From IMG/VR virus record IMGVR_UViG_3300017748_000169, positions 1 to 21,818 of that record: 21,818 bases of DNA, one strand, 5' to 3'. Shown one piece after another: positions 7,693 to 16,400 of the stretch (position 1 is the stretch's first letter; each line of letters starts with the position of its first letter). The DNA is from a virus. The position numbers were made by a program, and so were the translations under genes. The notes beneath the pieces are model-generated. The model saw nothing but the letters and a program-made list of their open reading frames with translations, searched no databases and had not been told where the DNA came from.

Positions 7693-9316
7693 ATACCCTC
7701 ACTGATTCAATTCCTTCTATCTGATCATCTAATGATTTCATATATTCATCACCGTCTATTAATTTTCCATCAACTAATACACGCCTAATTTCTTGTGCTT
7801 CAAAATCAGCAATATCTCTATTGTAATTAGCAGACAATCCTTCAAAATCTAATTGTTCTTTTTGCAAACTTGTTTTAGTTGCTATAGGAGCAGGAGGCAA
7901 TTGGCTGACAACATAATCATCATAAGTTAATGTTGGACCATTCATTTGATTTTCAAATTCTTTGTTTTGTCTAAAAATGTCCATATCTTTTTCAACATTA
8001 CTACGAATAACTTGGCCGTAATATTCTTCTAAAACAGTATTCTCATTAGACAACTCATTAATATGCATATTAATGTTATCAATTTCAACTTGTGCAGTAG
8101 GGTCTTTTAACATTTTAGGATTTCTAATAATGCTATCAAGCAAATCAATAGCATCATTCATATCCATAGCATCATAACCAACTTCACGCAATCTCTCAGC
8201 AAGCAAATCTGGTGAATAACCGCCAGTTTTCCTAAATACAGGCTTACCAAAACCCCCTGCAATTTTTTGCATATCAGCTATGTCGAATCCTGCTTCATTA
8301 GCTAATTGTTGTCTATTAACTCCACCATTTTCAGCAATCCATCTTGCCCAAGTTTCATTTTCTTTTTTAATAGTAGTTATTTTTTTTTCTAATTTAACTA
8401 TAGTTGCATCTCTAGCATCTTCTAGTTTTACATACTCTTTGTTTTGAAATGCATCATATTCTTTTAAAATATCATCTTCTATTCGAGCAGGTAATGCCGC
8501 TTTTTGTTCAGCTAGTTGTGTACCCATCCTGTCTAAAATGTTTATTGATTCTTGCTCTGGGGTTAACCTAACCTCAGCATTAATTTTATCAGTCGGCTTA
8601 GGAGGGCCAACAAACTCTGACGCATTCTTAGAAAGGTTTCTAAAGTATCCAGAAATCCCACCTACTGCCCCACCAAGAAGCCCTGCACCTATAGCTGTAG
8701 TGCCAATAGCCATTAAAGCATCTTCAAACTCATAAGGTGAATTAATGTCGTGCTTGTGCTTATATACCAGTGGTTGAATAGCAGACTCAGAGGCTAAGGC
8801 AATAGCGGCTGTGTTTCTACCTGTCATTAATGCTTGGCTTAATGTACTCATCCCTTTGTAAGCAGTACCTACACCTATACCCATAGTAGCTACGTTAATA
8901 GGATCAAGCATATAACCACCCATGCTTCCTAAAAACTGTGCAAATCCATTGCCACGCTCTATAACATCTTGGTTTTCTTCTCTGCGCTTGCGTAGTATTT
9001 CTGTGCGTTCGTCATACAATTCACGGTTAGTTTTTATAAAGCCTGTATCTTCAGCTAATCTGTCATAATCAAGTTCACCAGTAATATCCGTATAAGGGTT
9101 TAAATCAAAACCCTCGTTAGACATTTTAAATATTTGTTGATTTCTGTCGTCATATCCCTGACGATTTAACAAACTAGAAACAGATAACTCTTCGTCTATA
9201 ACAAAACCAAACGCTGAACTCATAGTCTCAAAAAAAGTAGGGTCTTCACGAAACTCTTGTGGGCCAAGCAAATTCTGATAATAATCGCGCTGATCTTGAT
9301 TAGAAAGAATTGGCAT
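7679..9316 (-). CDS. Ejection protein, gp16-like N-terminal part (545 aa)
   Basis: Probable internal virion protein. The acidic N-terminus is followed by two Gly/Ala-rich hydrophobic segments at about residues 128-152 (FLGSMGGYMLDPINVATMGI) and 198-225 (ALMAIGTTAIGAGLLGGAVG). The GS-x-LDP-N element is a pattern I associate with large podovirus ejection proteins. Charged coiled-coil-like helix follows at ~260-330. I see no lytic transglycosylase motif like the one at the N-terminus of T7 gp16, so wall-degrading activity is either missing or elsewhere. The ATG overlaps the stop of the 686-aa gene by one base (TAATG). The last nine codons overlap the GTG start of the 788-aa gene in another frame, and the predicted C-terminus (VRVCALG) looks arbitrary, consistent with a split gene. 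Assignment rests on context, composition and the hydrophobic segments. Confidence 0.68.
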   Translation of the reverse strand: MPILSNQDQRDYYQNLLGPQEFREDPTFFETMSSAFGFVIDEELSVSSLLNRQGYDDRNQQIFKMSNEGFDLNPYTDITGELDYDRLAEDTGFIKTNRELYDERTEILRKRREENQDVIERGNGFAQFLGSMGGYMLDPINVATMGIGVGTAYKGMSTLSQALMTGRNTAAIALASESAIQPLVYKHKHDINSPYEFEDALMAIGTTAIGAGLLGGAVGGISGYFRNLSKNASEFVGPPKPTDKINAEVRLTPEQESINILDRMGTQLAEQKAALPARIEDDILKEYDAFQNKEYVKLEDARDATIVKLEKKITTIKKENETWARWIAENGGVNRQQLANEAGFDIADMQKIAGGFGKPVFRKTGGYSPDLLAERLREVGYDAMDMNDAIDLLDSIIRNPKMLKDPTAQVEIDNINMHINELSNENTVLEEYYGQVIRSNVEKDMDIFRQNKEFENQMNGPTLTYDDYVVSQLPPAPIATKTSLQKEQLDFEGLSANYNRDIADFEAQEIRRVLVDGKLIDGDEYMKSLDDQIEGIESVRVCALG

Positions 9317-11376
9317 TATTTATCTCTAGTTAATATTGGAGTTAAAAACTTTTTGCGTCTAGCCTCTACAAAAGAACCGCTTTCTTTAGAGCTTTTCATG
9401 TCATTAATTTTTTCTTGCGTAACATTAAATATTATTGGCGCACCGTCTTCCCCATAAATAGGAATCCCAGAATCATTATAAACGTGGTAATTACCTTGGC
9501 CTGCAATAGCTTTAATTTGACCGTTAGGAAAGCCAAGAGAATCAAAATAAGCATCAAGATCGTAATCAGGAATACCTCTTGGTAATTGTGTCTGATATCC
9601 TCGGATCTTTTTTACACCGCCTGTAACAGCTTGTATAGCCGCTTTAAACTTAGAAGGATTGTATTGGTCTTCTCCAGCATCTAACGAGCCGTAGTAGTAA
9701 TTAAGAGCCGCATCAAGGGTATCTCGCTTATCATTAGGCCCGTAAACAGTACCAACAATATCATTAAAATCTGACATATATCTATCAGATGATTTTAGTG
9801 TTGTAACTAATTTGTTAGCTAGTAAATCTTGTCCTTTAAATATAGTTTCTTGAACAACACGATTACCACTTGCCGCCGCCTGTGAGAATACACCCTGCTG
9901 TTTAGGTGCAATTTGACCCCATAAAGCTGAGTTACTACCAAATACATTAACTAATTCTATTTTTTCAGCAGGTGTCATTTGTGTAATTGTATTACTTAAT
10001 GCACTAGCTTCATTATCTGTAAGCGGTGACACCGCAACTCCATAATGTGCAGAAGCTAATTTAGCTTGTTCTTGTCTTTTAGCAAATGCTTCTTGATTTG
10101 CAGGGCTATCAAAATCTTCAGCTAATGGATCAAATTCTATAGGCTCTCCTAATCCTTGAGCTACGTACATACTTATACCATCTTCTCTAGCTTGCCTATT
10201 AATATCTGCATTAGCAACTAACATGGCTTTATAAGCATCGGCACGATCTAAACCACCTGTTCGTGCTGATTCAAGCATTTCATTTCTAGCTTGCAATGAA
10301 GCAGTAGCAAATATTCCTATTTCATCTGCTAAAAATAACTTTTCTTCTAAAGGTGTACCTTTAGCCATTTCATATATAGCTGTTCTTTCTTGCTCATCAA
10401 TAGGCTGTCCTAAAGTTCTTGATGTAATGTAATCTTGTACTTTTTCAGAAGTTTCTTTTGTTGAAACTGTTTTGGTTGCTTGTAACCTTGAGTTTTGTCT
10501 ATTTAAATCTTGTTGTGCACTAATTTCAAATGATCTTAATTCTTCCTGAGAATAGCTACTAGGAATTGATTCTTTTAACATTTCATCTAATGCTGTCATA
10601 GCGGCAGAAACACCATCTTTTTCAACAATAGCATCTAACTTTGATAAACGAGTTTGCTCATATATTTTATTTTTTAATTTTCTTTTGTCTTCTAATACAC
10701 GACTAGCATACTCAGGACTAGCTTCAGCTAAAGCATCCATAGTTAACAACAACAACTCTGACTCAGAATTAACTAACTCTGTATCTCCTTCACGAGCTAA
10801 GTTTGCAATATTTCTAACACCAGTATTAATTGAATCAGTTAATGTAATTATATTTTTGTTATTAGCTTCAGTTAAAAAGTTTTTGTTTAATTTTTCTTCG
10901 GCAGAAAATATTCTGCTTGCAAGAGCTTCGTTAATTCTAGGTTGAGATTCAGGAGGCAATAGGTTAACAGTAGCTTGCCTGTACGCATTAGCATCGCTTG
11001 CAAAACCTTGTGGATTGTCTTTGTATTTTTCTTCTAATTCTTTTATTTTTATATCAGAATCAATACTTATTTCTGCTAAATATGCATTAATAGCATTACG
11101 ATTAAATACTTCAGATCCATAACCTCTACGTGTAGGAACTTCGCCAAATACTTTTTTACCTTCTTCGTCTACAGTAATAGCTTGTTCTACAGCTTCTTGT
11201 GCTTGCGCAGGAGCCTCACGTTCAGCTTTAGCAATACCAAATTCTTCAGCTATACCACCTACTTGCTTTGCTAATCCAGCAAGAGCTTGCATACGTCTAG
11301 CCGCAGAGTCATCTATCCCAGTAGGACGGAACTCTCCATAAAAACCAACACGTTGTTGTCTAGGTTGTTTTGCCAT
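9316..11376 (-). CDS. Internal virion protein, gp15-like (686 aa)
   Basis: A long, mostly helical, charged protein with no membrane segment, rich in Ala, Glu, Lys and Gln. It sits exactly where T7 has gp15 (747 aa), between a gp14-like and a gp16-like gene. The first ~20 residues are basic (MAKQPRQQRVGFYGEFRPTG), followed by long amphipathic helices (for example AEREAPAQAQEAVEQ and IKIKELEEKYKDNPQGF), and the C-terminal part holds a folded-looking segment (AGQGNYHVYNDSGIPIYG) and a basic tail. Probable role: part of the ejected conduit across the periplasm. AGGA lies 8 nt before the ATG; the stop is fused to the next start as TAATG. Identification rests on size, composition and order, not on a catalytic motif. 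Confidence 0.7.
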   Translation of the reverse strand: MAKQPRQQRVGFYGEFRPTGIDDSAARRMQALAGLAKQVGGIAEEFGIAKAEREAPAQAQEAVEQAITVDEEGKKVFGEVPTRRGYGSEVFNRNAINAYLAEISIDSDIKIKELEEKYKDNPQGFASDANAYRQATVNLLPPESQPRINEALASRIFSAEEKLNKNFLTEANNKNIITLTDSINTGVRNIANLAREGDTELVNSESELLLLTMDALAEASPEYASRVLEDKRKLKNKIYEQTRLSKLDAIVEKDGVSAAMTALDEMLKESIPSSYSQEELRSFEISAQQDLNRQNSRLQATKTVSTKETSEKVQDYITSRTLGQPIDEQERTAIYEMAKGTPLEEKLFLADEIGIFATASLQARNEMLESARTGGLDRADAYKAMLVANADINRQAREDGISMYVAQGLGEPIEFDPLAEDFDSPANQEAFAKRQEQAKLASAHYGVAVSPLTDNEASALSNTITQMTPAEKIELVNVFGSNSALWGQIAPKQQGVFSQAAASGNRVVQETIFKGQDLLANKLVTTLKSSDRYMSDFNDIVGTVYGPNDKRDTLDAALNYYYGSLDAGEDQYNPSKFKAAIQAVTGGVKKIRGYQTQLPRGIPDYDLDAYFDSLGFPNGQIKAIAGQGNYHVYNDSGIPIYGEDGAPIIFNVTQEKINDMKSSKESGSFVEARRKKFLTPILTRDK

Positions 11377-11386
11377 TTATATTTTC

Positions 11387-11794
11387 CTATTCGGGCATAG
11401 CTTTTGCAGTTTTTCCAGCTCCATCTAACAAGGTAGAAGTTGCTCCTATATTAGCGGTACTTCTAGCCATAGCTCCTTGTCTGCGTAATTGAGCTTGTTT
11501 TAATTTATCGGATACAGCCAGCATACCTTCGCTTGCGCTAACTTGTTTTGCGCTTTCTAAAGCAATACTTTCAGGTGTTACACCAGATACTCCACCAGCC
11601 GCCATAGACACTGCATTAGCCGCAAGGACTTTATTTAACTCTTGCCGTCTTTGTAATTCACGAGCTTCTGCCGCTAACTTTTCTTCTTCAGCTTGACGCT
11701 CTAAAGATTCCTGTTGCGCTTTACCAGCTTCAACTTGACCGTAAACACTAACTGCGGTGCTAGTTGCTATTGCCGCTACTATAAAAAATGACAT
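11387..11794 (-). CDS. Internal virion protein, gp14-like (135 aa)
   Basis: Small Ala/Gln/Glu-rich protein with the layout of gp14-type ejection proteins: a short hydrophobic N-terminus (FFIVAAIATSTAVSVYGQ), a coiled-coil helix (QVEAGKAQQESLERQAEEEK), then AANAVSMAAGGVSGVTPESI, which matches the A-A-GVSG-x-P pattern common in this family, and a helical RRQGAMARSTANIGATSTLL end. T7 gp14 is 196 aa, so this is a short version. In T7 the protein inserts into the outer membrane as the first part of the ejection channel. The ATG directly follows the TAG of the cupin-like gene (TAGATG), with AGAGG inside that gene as ribosome binding site. Next gene: the gp15-like protein. Confidence 0.78.
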   Translation of the reverse strand: MSFFIVAAIATSTAVSVYGQVEAGKAQQESLERQAEEEKLAAEARELQRRQELNKVLAANAVSMAAGGVSGVTPESIALESAKQVSASEGMLAVSDKLKQAQLRRQGAMARSTANIGATSTLLDGAGKTAKAMPE

Positions 11795-12172
11795 CTAAAT
11801 ATCCTCTGGCTCTAACAAAGCCTTTTCTATCTCGTCTATATCAGTTAAATGTGTAGGATGATATGTAATCCAAACACAGTCTGTTTCAGCGTATATAACA
11901 CGCTTAGTTTGCGGAATAGTTTCTCCCATAAACGGAGCTTCTATATCCATGTTTCCAAATTGGCTAGATACTTTACATCTGCCTTTTACTACCATGTACA
12001 AGTGTGTAGTTTTGTGTAAAGCTCCTACCAAACATACGCCAGCAGGAATAAATAACTCTCTTGCATACAATCCATCGCTAAAATGATGTTTTGTTTCTAA
12101 CTCTATTGTGTCTCCTTTTAACATAAGAGACTGTAATTTTATAATATCATCTTGCGCTGTTACTTCATTCAC
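11795..12172 (-). CDS. Cupin-like phage protein between nozzle and ejection genes (125 aa)
   Basis: Looks like a single small beta-barrel of the cupin type. HHFSDGLYARELFIPAG (~29-45) leads into VGALHKTTHLYMVVKGR (~49-65), where His53 and His57 could bind a metal, then a strand pair, IEAPFMGETIPQTKRVIYAE (~77-96) and DCVWITYHPT (~98-107, His105), ending in an acidic helix. I recall similar proteins next to tail genes in many podovirus-type phages, without a known activity. The start is a GTG overlapping the nozzle stop (GTGA); the nearby ATG at 12168 runs into a stop after two codons, so GTG is the only sensible start. Context suggests a virion or assembly role; an enzymatic activity (for example an oxygenase) cannot be claimed. 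Confidence 0.7.
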   Translation of the reverse strand: MNEVTAQDDIIKLQSLMLKGDTIELETKHHFSDGLYARELFIPAGVCLVGALHKTTHLYMVVKGRCKVSSQFGNMDIEAPFMGETIPQTKRVIYAETDCVWITYHPTHLTDIDEIEKALLEPEDI

Positions 12173-14685
12173 GAACTAATCTCATATCCAATTGCTTGCA
12201 GATGGAATGGTGTTGGGTCTGGTATTGTAATAATAGGAGTAACTTCTCTATCCCATCCGTTACCACCGTGGTTATCTTCTATAATTCCTGTAGAAGGTAT
12301 AAGGGATGAGTTTAAAGGGCTATTCCCTGCATCTCCAAACGTTCTAACAGGTACTAAGTTTCCATCTATATAAACACCAGCACTATTGTAAACACGCAGA
12401 TTCATGCGATCTATACGCTTCTGGTTTAATACTGTTTGCGAGCCATTAGGCGATCTTGTGTTTAATGGCATTCCTCTAATTTCACAGTTAAAGTTTTGCC
12501 CTACTTCTATCACATCTGTTAGTGCGGCTTCAGTAGATGTTAATGTAATTGTTCCTGTAGCACTTACTGTTCTAGATGGAAGACTACTATTACCAGCTAC
12601 AACCTCTACCGTATCTCCAGCTAAATGTGAGAGGCCAGACAACGTAGTGCTATGTGGTGATGTGTATTTAACACTGCTGTCCATTTTGTAATCAAAAGTC
12701 ATTTGATCTATAGTAAAACGATTTATATCTCTCTGGCTATAAGTAAACAACGTATTATTTACCGTTACACACTGTTTAAATAAATCTGCTCCACCGCTAT
12801 CACGTACTTGGTTAAACTTTGTATAACCGTTTATATCTTGATCACGCAACGTATTTAAAACAACAGCCGTACCATCTTGGTTTATAACAAATACATAGTT
12901 AGCATCTTCTGATGTTGTACTTGTTACTATGTCCATATCAACAGGACTAACTATTAAATGTGACGCTAATACTGATAAATCAATACTACGATATGCATCT
13001 TCATTGTAGTCATACAAGTATTGTCTTAAACTCCTACCATTGCGATCTACAAATAAAATAGCGCCATCTAATGCTGTAGTAGGGACGTTAATACTAAAAC
13101 TACCATGCTGTGTTTGTTGTTGTATATTAATCGTTGTAGGCGTGTTACCTGTAACTTTGTACTCTGCACCCTCTGTAAATATTTGTAATCCACGATCACC
13201 TACAATATCTACAATATCACTTTGCGATCCATTTATACTTACAAAAATAGCTTCGTCATCATCGCCTTCTTCAAGATAAAAATCTAAAAATGATCCAGCT
13301 TTAGATGCAAAAACACTTTGAGGCTTGTCTCTTGTTCCACCAAACCATAATCGCCCACCAGCAAATACACCGTTTTTAGGATAGCCTCTAGTAGCACTCC
13401 ATACATCTTCTTTACGAGGGCTTCCTTGCGTTGTAATAGCAAACGTTACTTCATTGTTATTTCCGTCAAGATCAGAAGTAGGAAATCCTGTCCACACTTG
13501 AAAAGATTTAGTAGACTCACCTGAAACAGTAATTGTAAATACATCGTTAGAACCAGAAACTGCAACACCTGTATCACCAAATATAGGCATTTCTTGTAAG
13601 TTTTTTTGTATGTTAAATGCTGTTGATGTCGTATCACCTGTATATGTTATGTTTTTACTGATAACAGATTCAATATCAACTTGAAATCTATCTCCTTTAG
13701 TAAAATGCGCTAATGTCATTGTTGTTACATAACTTATAGGAACAGGACTAGAAGCATCATTAAAATCAAACTGTGGCACATTTAAAAATGGCGCATCATC
13801 AAATTTAAATATATTGTTGCCGTTTAAATTGTATATTAATCGTTTAACAGGCACATTTTCGTTAAACATAAGTAATACGTTTTCATTACTTGCTACACGA
13901 TTAGGAAAATTAGTTCCTATGTCTGTCGCTACATCTTGCTTAAATGTAGGTATGTCATTTGCAACTTGATATATTCGCAAATTGTTATTAGTAAATAAAA
14001 GCAAATAACTACTGTAAATGCTTATTTCAAATTTATGCATTTTTATTTGACTAGAAAACGCGCCAGTTACATTGTAGAAATGCATCTCTGCTAACGAAAC
14101 ATTGCACGTACCTAAATCTGTAGTACCAACTCTAGCTAATCTCCAATCTTGGTCTAAGAAAGGGGTAGGCACACCATTGTTTAAAATGGTAACTCTAAGT
14201 GTTTGTTCAAAATCAGTTAACGTAGGAACATTAGCAACCGTAATCCATGCACCGCCAGTTTGTTGATATTGGATAACAAACTCATCGCTAGTAGCATTAG
14301 CAGTAGTTAGTTTAATGTTAATTAAATCTATGTAAGCAATAGTTTGTTGGCTGGTAAATTGATAAGACGCGACAACAAAAGGATTAGTAGTTCCTATTCC
14401 TGCTGTAGTAGTGCTAAAAGTTGTAAGGTCATCATCATTTAGATTAGCCGCAGTACCACCACTAGGTATAGAAGCTGTAGGAGCAGAATACTTAGCAACT
14501 ACTGGTGCTGGAGTTGTTACAAACTTAAAGCCTGCTCTACGCTTTTCTCCTCCTTGTGGGACAGTAACAACATTAGTAGCAGTTTGTAAGCCTTGGTAGT
14601 ATTGATCAAGATCTGTTCGACCTTTTACAATTGGCGATAACTCACCACTTACAAAACTATTTTGCAAAAAGTGACTTTTAGCCAT
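12169..14685 (-). CDS. Tail nozzle protein, gp12-like tail tubular protein B (838 aa)
   Basis: Homologue of the T7 gp12 nozzle (794 aa), which forms the lower part of the short tail and holds the fibres. The N-terminus NSFVSGELSPIVKGRTDLDQ followed by YYQGLQTATNVVTVPQGG and a KRRAGFKFV segment is diagnostic: the same opening occurs in gp12-like proteins of many podoviruses. Further features are an IKMHKFEISIYSSYLLLFTN block, FAGGRLWFGGTRDKPQSVFA, an ILFVDRNGRSLRQYLYDY block and NQKRIDRMNLRVYNS near the C-terminus. A relatively long stretch between the N-terminal block and the FEISIY block (about residues 70-215) looks like an inserted beta domain. The ATG overlaps the adaptor stop by one base (TAATG), with GAGG 5 nt upstream. 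Confidence 0.92.
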   Translation of the reverse strand: MAKSHFLQNSFVSGELSPIVKGRTDLDQYYQGLQTATNVVTVPQGGEKRRAGFKFVTTPAPVVAKYSAPTASIPSGGTAANLNDDDLTTFSTTTAGIGTTNPFVVASYQFTSQQTIAYIDLINIKLTTANATSDEFVIQYQQTGGAWITVANVPTLTDFEQTLRVTILNNGVPTPFLDQDWRLARVGTTDLGTCNVSLAEMHFYNVTGAFSSQIKMHKFEISIYSSYLLLFTNNNLRIYQVANDIPTFKQDVATDIGTNFPNRVASNENVLLMFNENVPVKRLIYNLNGNNIFKFDDAPFLNVPQFDFNDASSPVPISYVTTMTLAHFTKGDRFQVDIESVISKNITYTGDTTSTAFNIQKNLQEMPIFGDTGVAVSGSNDVFTITVSGESTKSFQVWTGFPTSDLDGNNNEVTFAITTQGSPRKEDVWSATRGYPKNGVFAGGRLWFGGTRDKPQSVFASKAGSFLDFYLEEGDDDEAIFVSINGSQSDIVDIVGDRGLQIFTEGAEYKVTGNTPTTINIQQQTQHGSFSINVPTTALDGAILFVDRNGRSLRQYLYDYNEDAYRSIDLSVLASHLIVSPVDMDIVTSTTSEDANYVFVINQDGTAVVLNTLRDQDINGYTKFNQVRDSGGADLFKQCVTVNNTLFTYSQRDINRFTIDQMTFDYKMDSSVKYTSPHSTTLSGLSHLAGDTVEVVAGNSSLPSRTVSATGTITLTSTEAALTDVIEVGQNFNCEIRGMPLNTRSPNGSQTVLNQKRIDRMNLRVYNSAGVYIDGNLVPVRTFGDAGNSPLNSSLIPSTGIIEDNHGGNGWDREVTPIITIPDPTPFHLQAIGYEISS

Positions 14686-15242
14686 TAGAACCTCACATCA
14701 ACAAACGGCCTACTGGTAAGCGGAGTGATAGGATGTTGTTGAGAATCAGTGTAACGCGCCATATTAGATGCGTTAATATATTCTTCATTCATCAATTGTT
14801 TGGTAGAAGCACTGTCTCTAATAGACATAGCAAAGTCTTTAGCTAGTGCGTACTCAACCATTTTAGAAAAGTATGCAGGCCATGTAGCCTCAGATACAGT
14901 ATAGATGTAATCGCAGAATAAATTTGTGTCATAGTTACAGTAAACGCGATCACCAAGAATTTGGTAATTAATGCTAGGGTTCATTTTAATAAACACTAAC
15001 AAGTCAGATGGCAGTTGATACATAACATCGTATTCAGTGCCTACTGGTGTTTCATTAATTTTAGATAGCTGTGCTTTTTTACGTGCAAATCCCCAACGAT
15101 ACTTTGTAAGCTCATTGTGAACAATGTTGTCATATAGATTGTTAGCAACAGTTTGTGCGCGAGTGTTGCCAGTTAACGATGTAATAGGCAAATCACCAAT
15201 TAAAATTAAAGCATTAGAAATTAAATTGATTTTACTTGCCAT
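14685..15242 (-). CDS. Tail adaptor, gp11-like tail tubular protein A (185 aa)
   Basis: Adaptor ring between portal and nozzle; T7 gp11 is 196 aa. Family features: the N-terminal helix INLISNALILIGDLPI and SLTGNTRAQTVANNLYDNIV, then a conserved KYRWGFARKKAQLSK element, YQLPSDLLVFIKM, and the C-terminal AYFSKMVEYALAKDFAMSI helix, ending with a proline-containing arm (HPITPLTSRPFVDVRF). It is directly upstream of the nozzle gene and shares one base with it. The leader between the C(UUCG)G hairpin and the ATG includes AAAGG about 7 nt before the start. Its expression is therefore probably lower than that of the capsid pair. Confidence 0.92.
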   Translation of the reverse strand: MASKINLISNALILIGDLPITSLTGNTRAQTVANNLYDNIVHNELTKYRWGFARKKAQLSKINETPVGTEYDVMYQLPSDLLVFIKMNPSINYQILGDRVYCNYDTNLFCDYIYTVSEATWPAYFSKMVEYALAKDFAMSIRDSASTKQLMNEEYINASNMARYTDSQQHPITPLTSRPFVDVRF

Positions 15243-15266
15243 AATAGACCTTTATGTAGATAGAAA

Positions 15267-15282
15267 GGGGGCCGAAGCCCCC
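15267..15282 (-). terminator. C(UUCG)G hairpin after capsid genes, weak terminator or processing site
   Basis: On the minus strand: GGGGGC-TTCG-GCCCCC, a perfect 6-bp G/C stem closed by the very stable UUCG tetraloop, followed by TTTCTATC. It lies in the 46-bp gap between the small capsid-associated gene and the tail adaptor. The U-tract is short, so I expect partial termination or protection of upstream mRNA 3' ends, not a full stop, because essential tail genes lie downstream. T7 has a partly efficient terminator at the equivalent place, between genes 10 and 11. Confidence 0.75.
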
Positions 15283-15288
15283 AATCAG

Positions 15289-15549
15289 TTAGGCATCACC
15301 AAGAGCAGTGCCAGAAGCCAAATCAATAGAAGAAGTTCCATTGTTTGTTTTTACAAAAGTAGCAGTTACCGCAACACCGTCAGTATCAACAACTAGAACA
15401 ACATCACCAAGATGAAGTTCACTGATAGCTGAAAGCATATAGTTAGAGCCTGTTACAGTTGCAGGAGCATCAGTAGACGCATACACCCACAATGGGCGAG
15501 AGTTTCCTGAACCACCAATTCTAGATAAACCAGATCGTGCAAAAGCCAT
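15289..15549 (-). CDS. Small capsid-associated (decoration-like) protein (86 aa)
   Basis: Short beta-rich protein immediately downstream of the major capsid gene, 11 bp apart, with AGGAGA as ribosome binding site. Pattern: N-terminal LSRIGGSGNSRPLWVYAS, then TDAPATVTGSNYMLSA, LHLGDVVLVVDTDG and a short beta end. The LW-Y-T-DA-ATV and L-GD-V-VVD elements recur in small proteins next to capsid genes of other phages and prophages, which I take to be head decoration or cement-type proteins. It shares the transcription unit closed by the UUCG hairpin, so it should be made in amounts similar to the capsid protein. Role is inferred from position and fold-like pattern. Confidence 0.7.
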   Translation of the reverse strand: MAFARSGLSRIGGSGNSRPLWVYASTDAPATVTGSNYMLSAISELHLGDVVLVVDTDGVAVTATFVKTNNGTSSIDLASGTALGDA

Positions 15550-15560
15550 GATAGTTCTCC

Positions 15561-16394
15561 TTATACGTTATCTTTGTATTCGACTTTAACTAGACCACCG
15601 TTGTCACGGACAACAGATCCAGCTTTGAGCATACCGTTGCACAAGTATGAAGTGCGCTCTGGTACATAGTCGATTGATGTTTTCATGTCGATGCCAATAG
15701 CAAGTCCAACAGCATCTTTCTGGAAGAACCAAGAATCAACAGTGTTTCCAGCTACAGTCAAACCACCTTCAGTACGATCTTCAAGAATGATGAAAGTAAA
15801 TCCAGCTAGGCTGTTCACATCACCAGTTACCAAAGCTTTAATAGTCTGGTAATCAGCGTTAGTTGCTTTCTCATCTTTAAGAAGTCCACCAAGACCAGCA
15901 GAGTTAACTGCCGCGTATAGGTTAGCATTTTGTACACCGTTCTTACGCAATGCAACTTGAGCTTCAATAACCTTGTTCATGCTTAGAGCCAATCCACCGT
16001 GAGCAATGTCAGCCGCATCAGGATTAGAAGAGTTCATAGCATCAATAACAAGTTGATCACAACGACGGCCAAGAGCCCCAGCGATAGTGCTTGCTAGTTC
16101 TTGCTTCTCATCGAAGTTAACGTCTTGTTGGTCAAAGATGTCAGTGTATTCTGGAGCGTTCCAGTTAGAAAGTGAAGCGATTTTAAATTCGTGCGCTACG
16201 TCCATTGGAGTTACTAGATCAGAAGTAGACTTCTGGTTAGCAAGACCTTTGCCCATGCGACGGAACTTGTAAGTGTCACCAACTACATTGTTACGAATAG
16301 TAACAGCAGGCTTCATTAGCCCCATGCCTTGATAGGCGTGTTTTACCATAGAGTCAAACTCAATGACTGCTACGGACGATAGTGTTTTACTCAT
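15561..16394 (-). CDS. Major capsid protein (277 aa)
   Basis: Resembles the Phage_capsid_2-type major head protein found in many podovirus- and siphovirus-type phages, not T7 gp10. Seen: VIEFDSMVKHAYQGMG (~9-24), NNVVGDTYKFRRMGKGLANQ (~35-54), WNAPEYTDIFDQQDVNFDEKQ (~78-98), ALGRRCDQLVIDAMNS (~107-122), VIEAQVALRKNGV and, near the end, YVPERTSYLCNGMLKAGSV. It forms the icosahedral shell around the scaffold. Expression signals are strong: GAGGAA 6 nt before the ATG, a promoter-like sequence and a hairpin in the 156-bp leader, and a UUCG hairpin after the next gene. One sampled line is 48% GC, above the window average, as expected for a highly translated gene. The preceding gene encodes the scaffold. 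Confidence 0.88.
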   Translation of the reverse strand: MSKTLSSVAVIEFDSMVKHAYQGMGLMKPAVTIRNNVVGDTYKFRRMGKGLANQKSTSDLVTPMDVAHEFKIASLSNWNAPEYTDIFDQQDVNFDEKQELASTIAGALGRRCDQLVIDAMNSSNPDAADIAHGGLALSMNKVIEAQVALRKNGVQNANLYAAVNSAGLGGLLKDEKATNADYQTIKALVTGDVNSLAGFTFIILEDRTEGGLTVAGNTVDSWFFQKDAVGLAIGIDMKTSIDYVPERTSYLCNGMLKAGSVVRDNGGLVKVEYKDNV

Positions 16395-16400
16395 AATAAT

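Noticed and set aside
13446-13637. 63-codon minus-strand frame inside the nozzle gene
   Set aside because: Off-frame shadow within a full-length gp12-like gene; Leu/Gln-rich, with no ribosome site.
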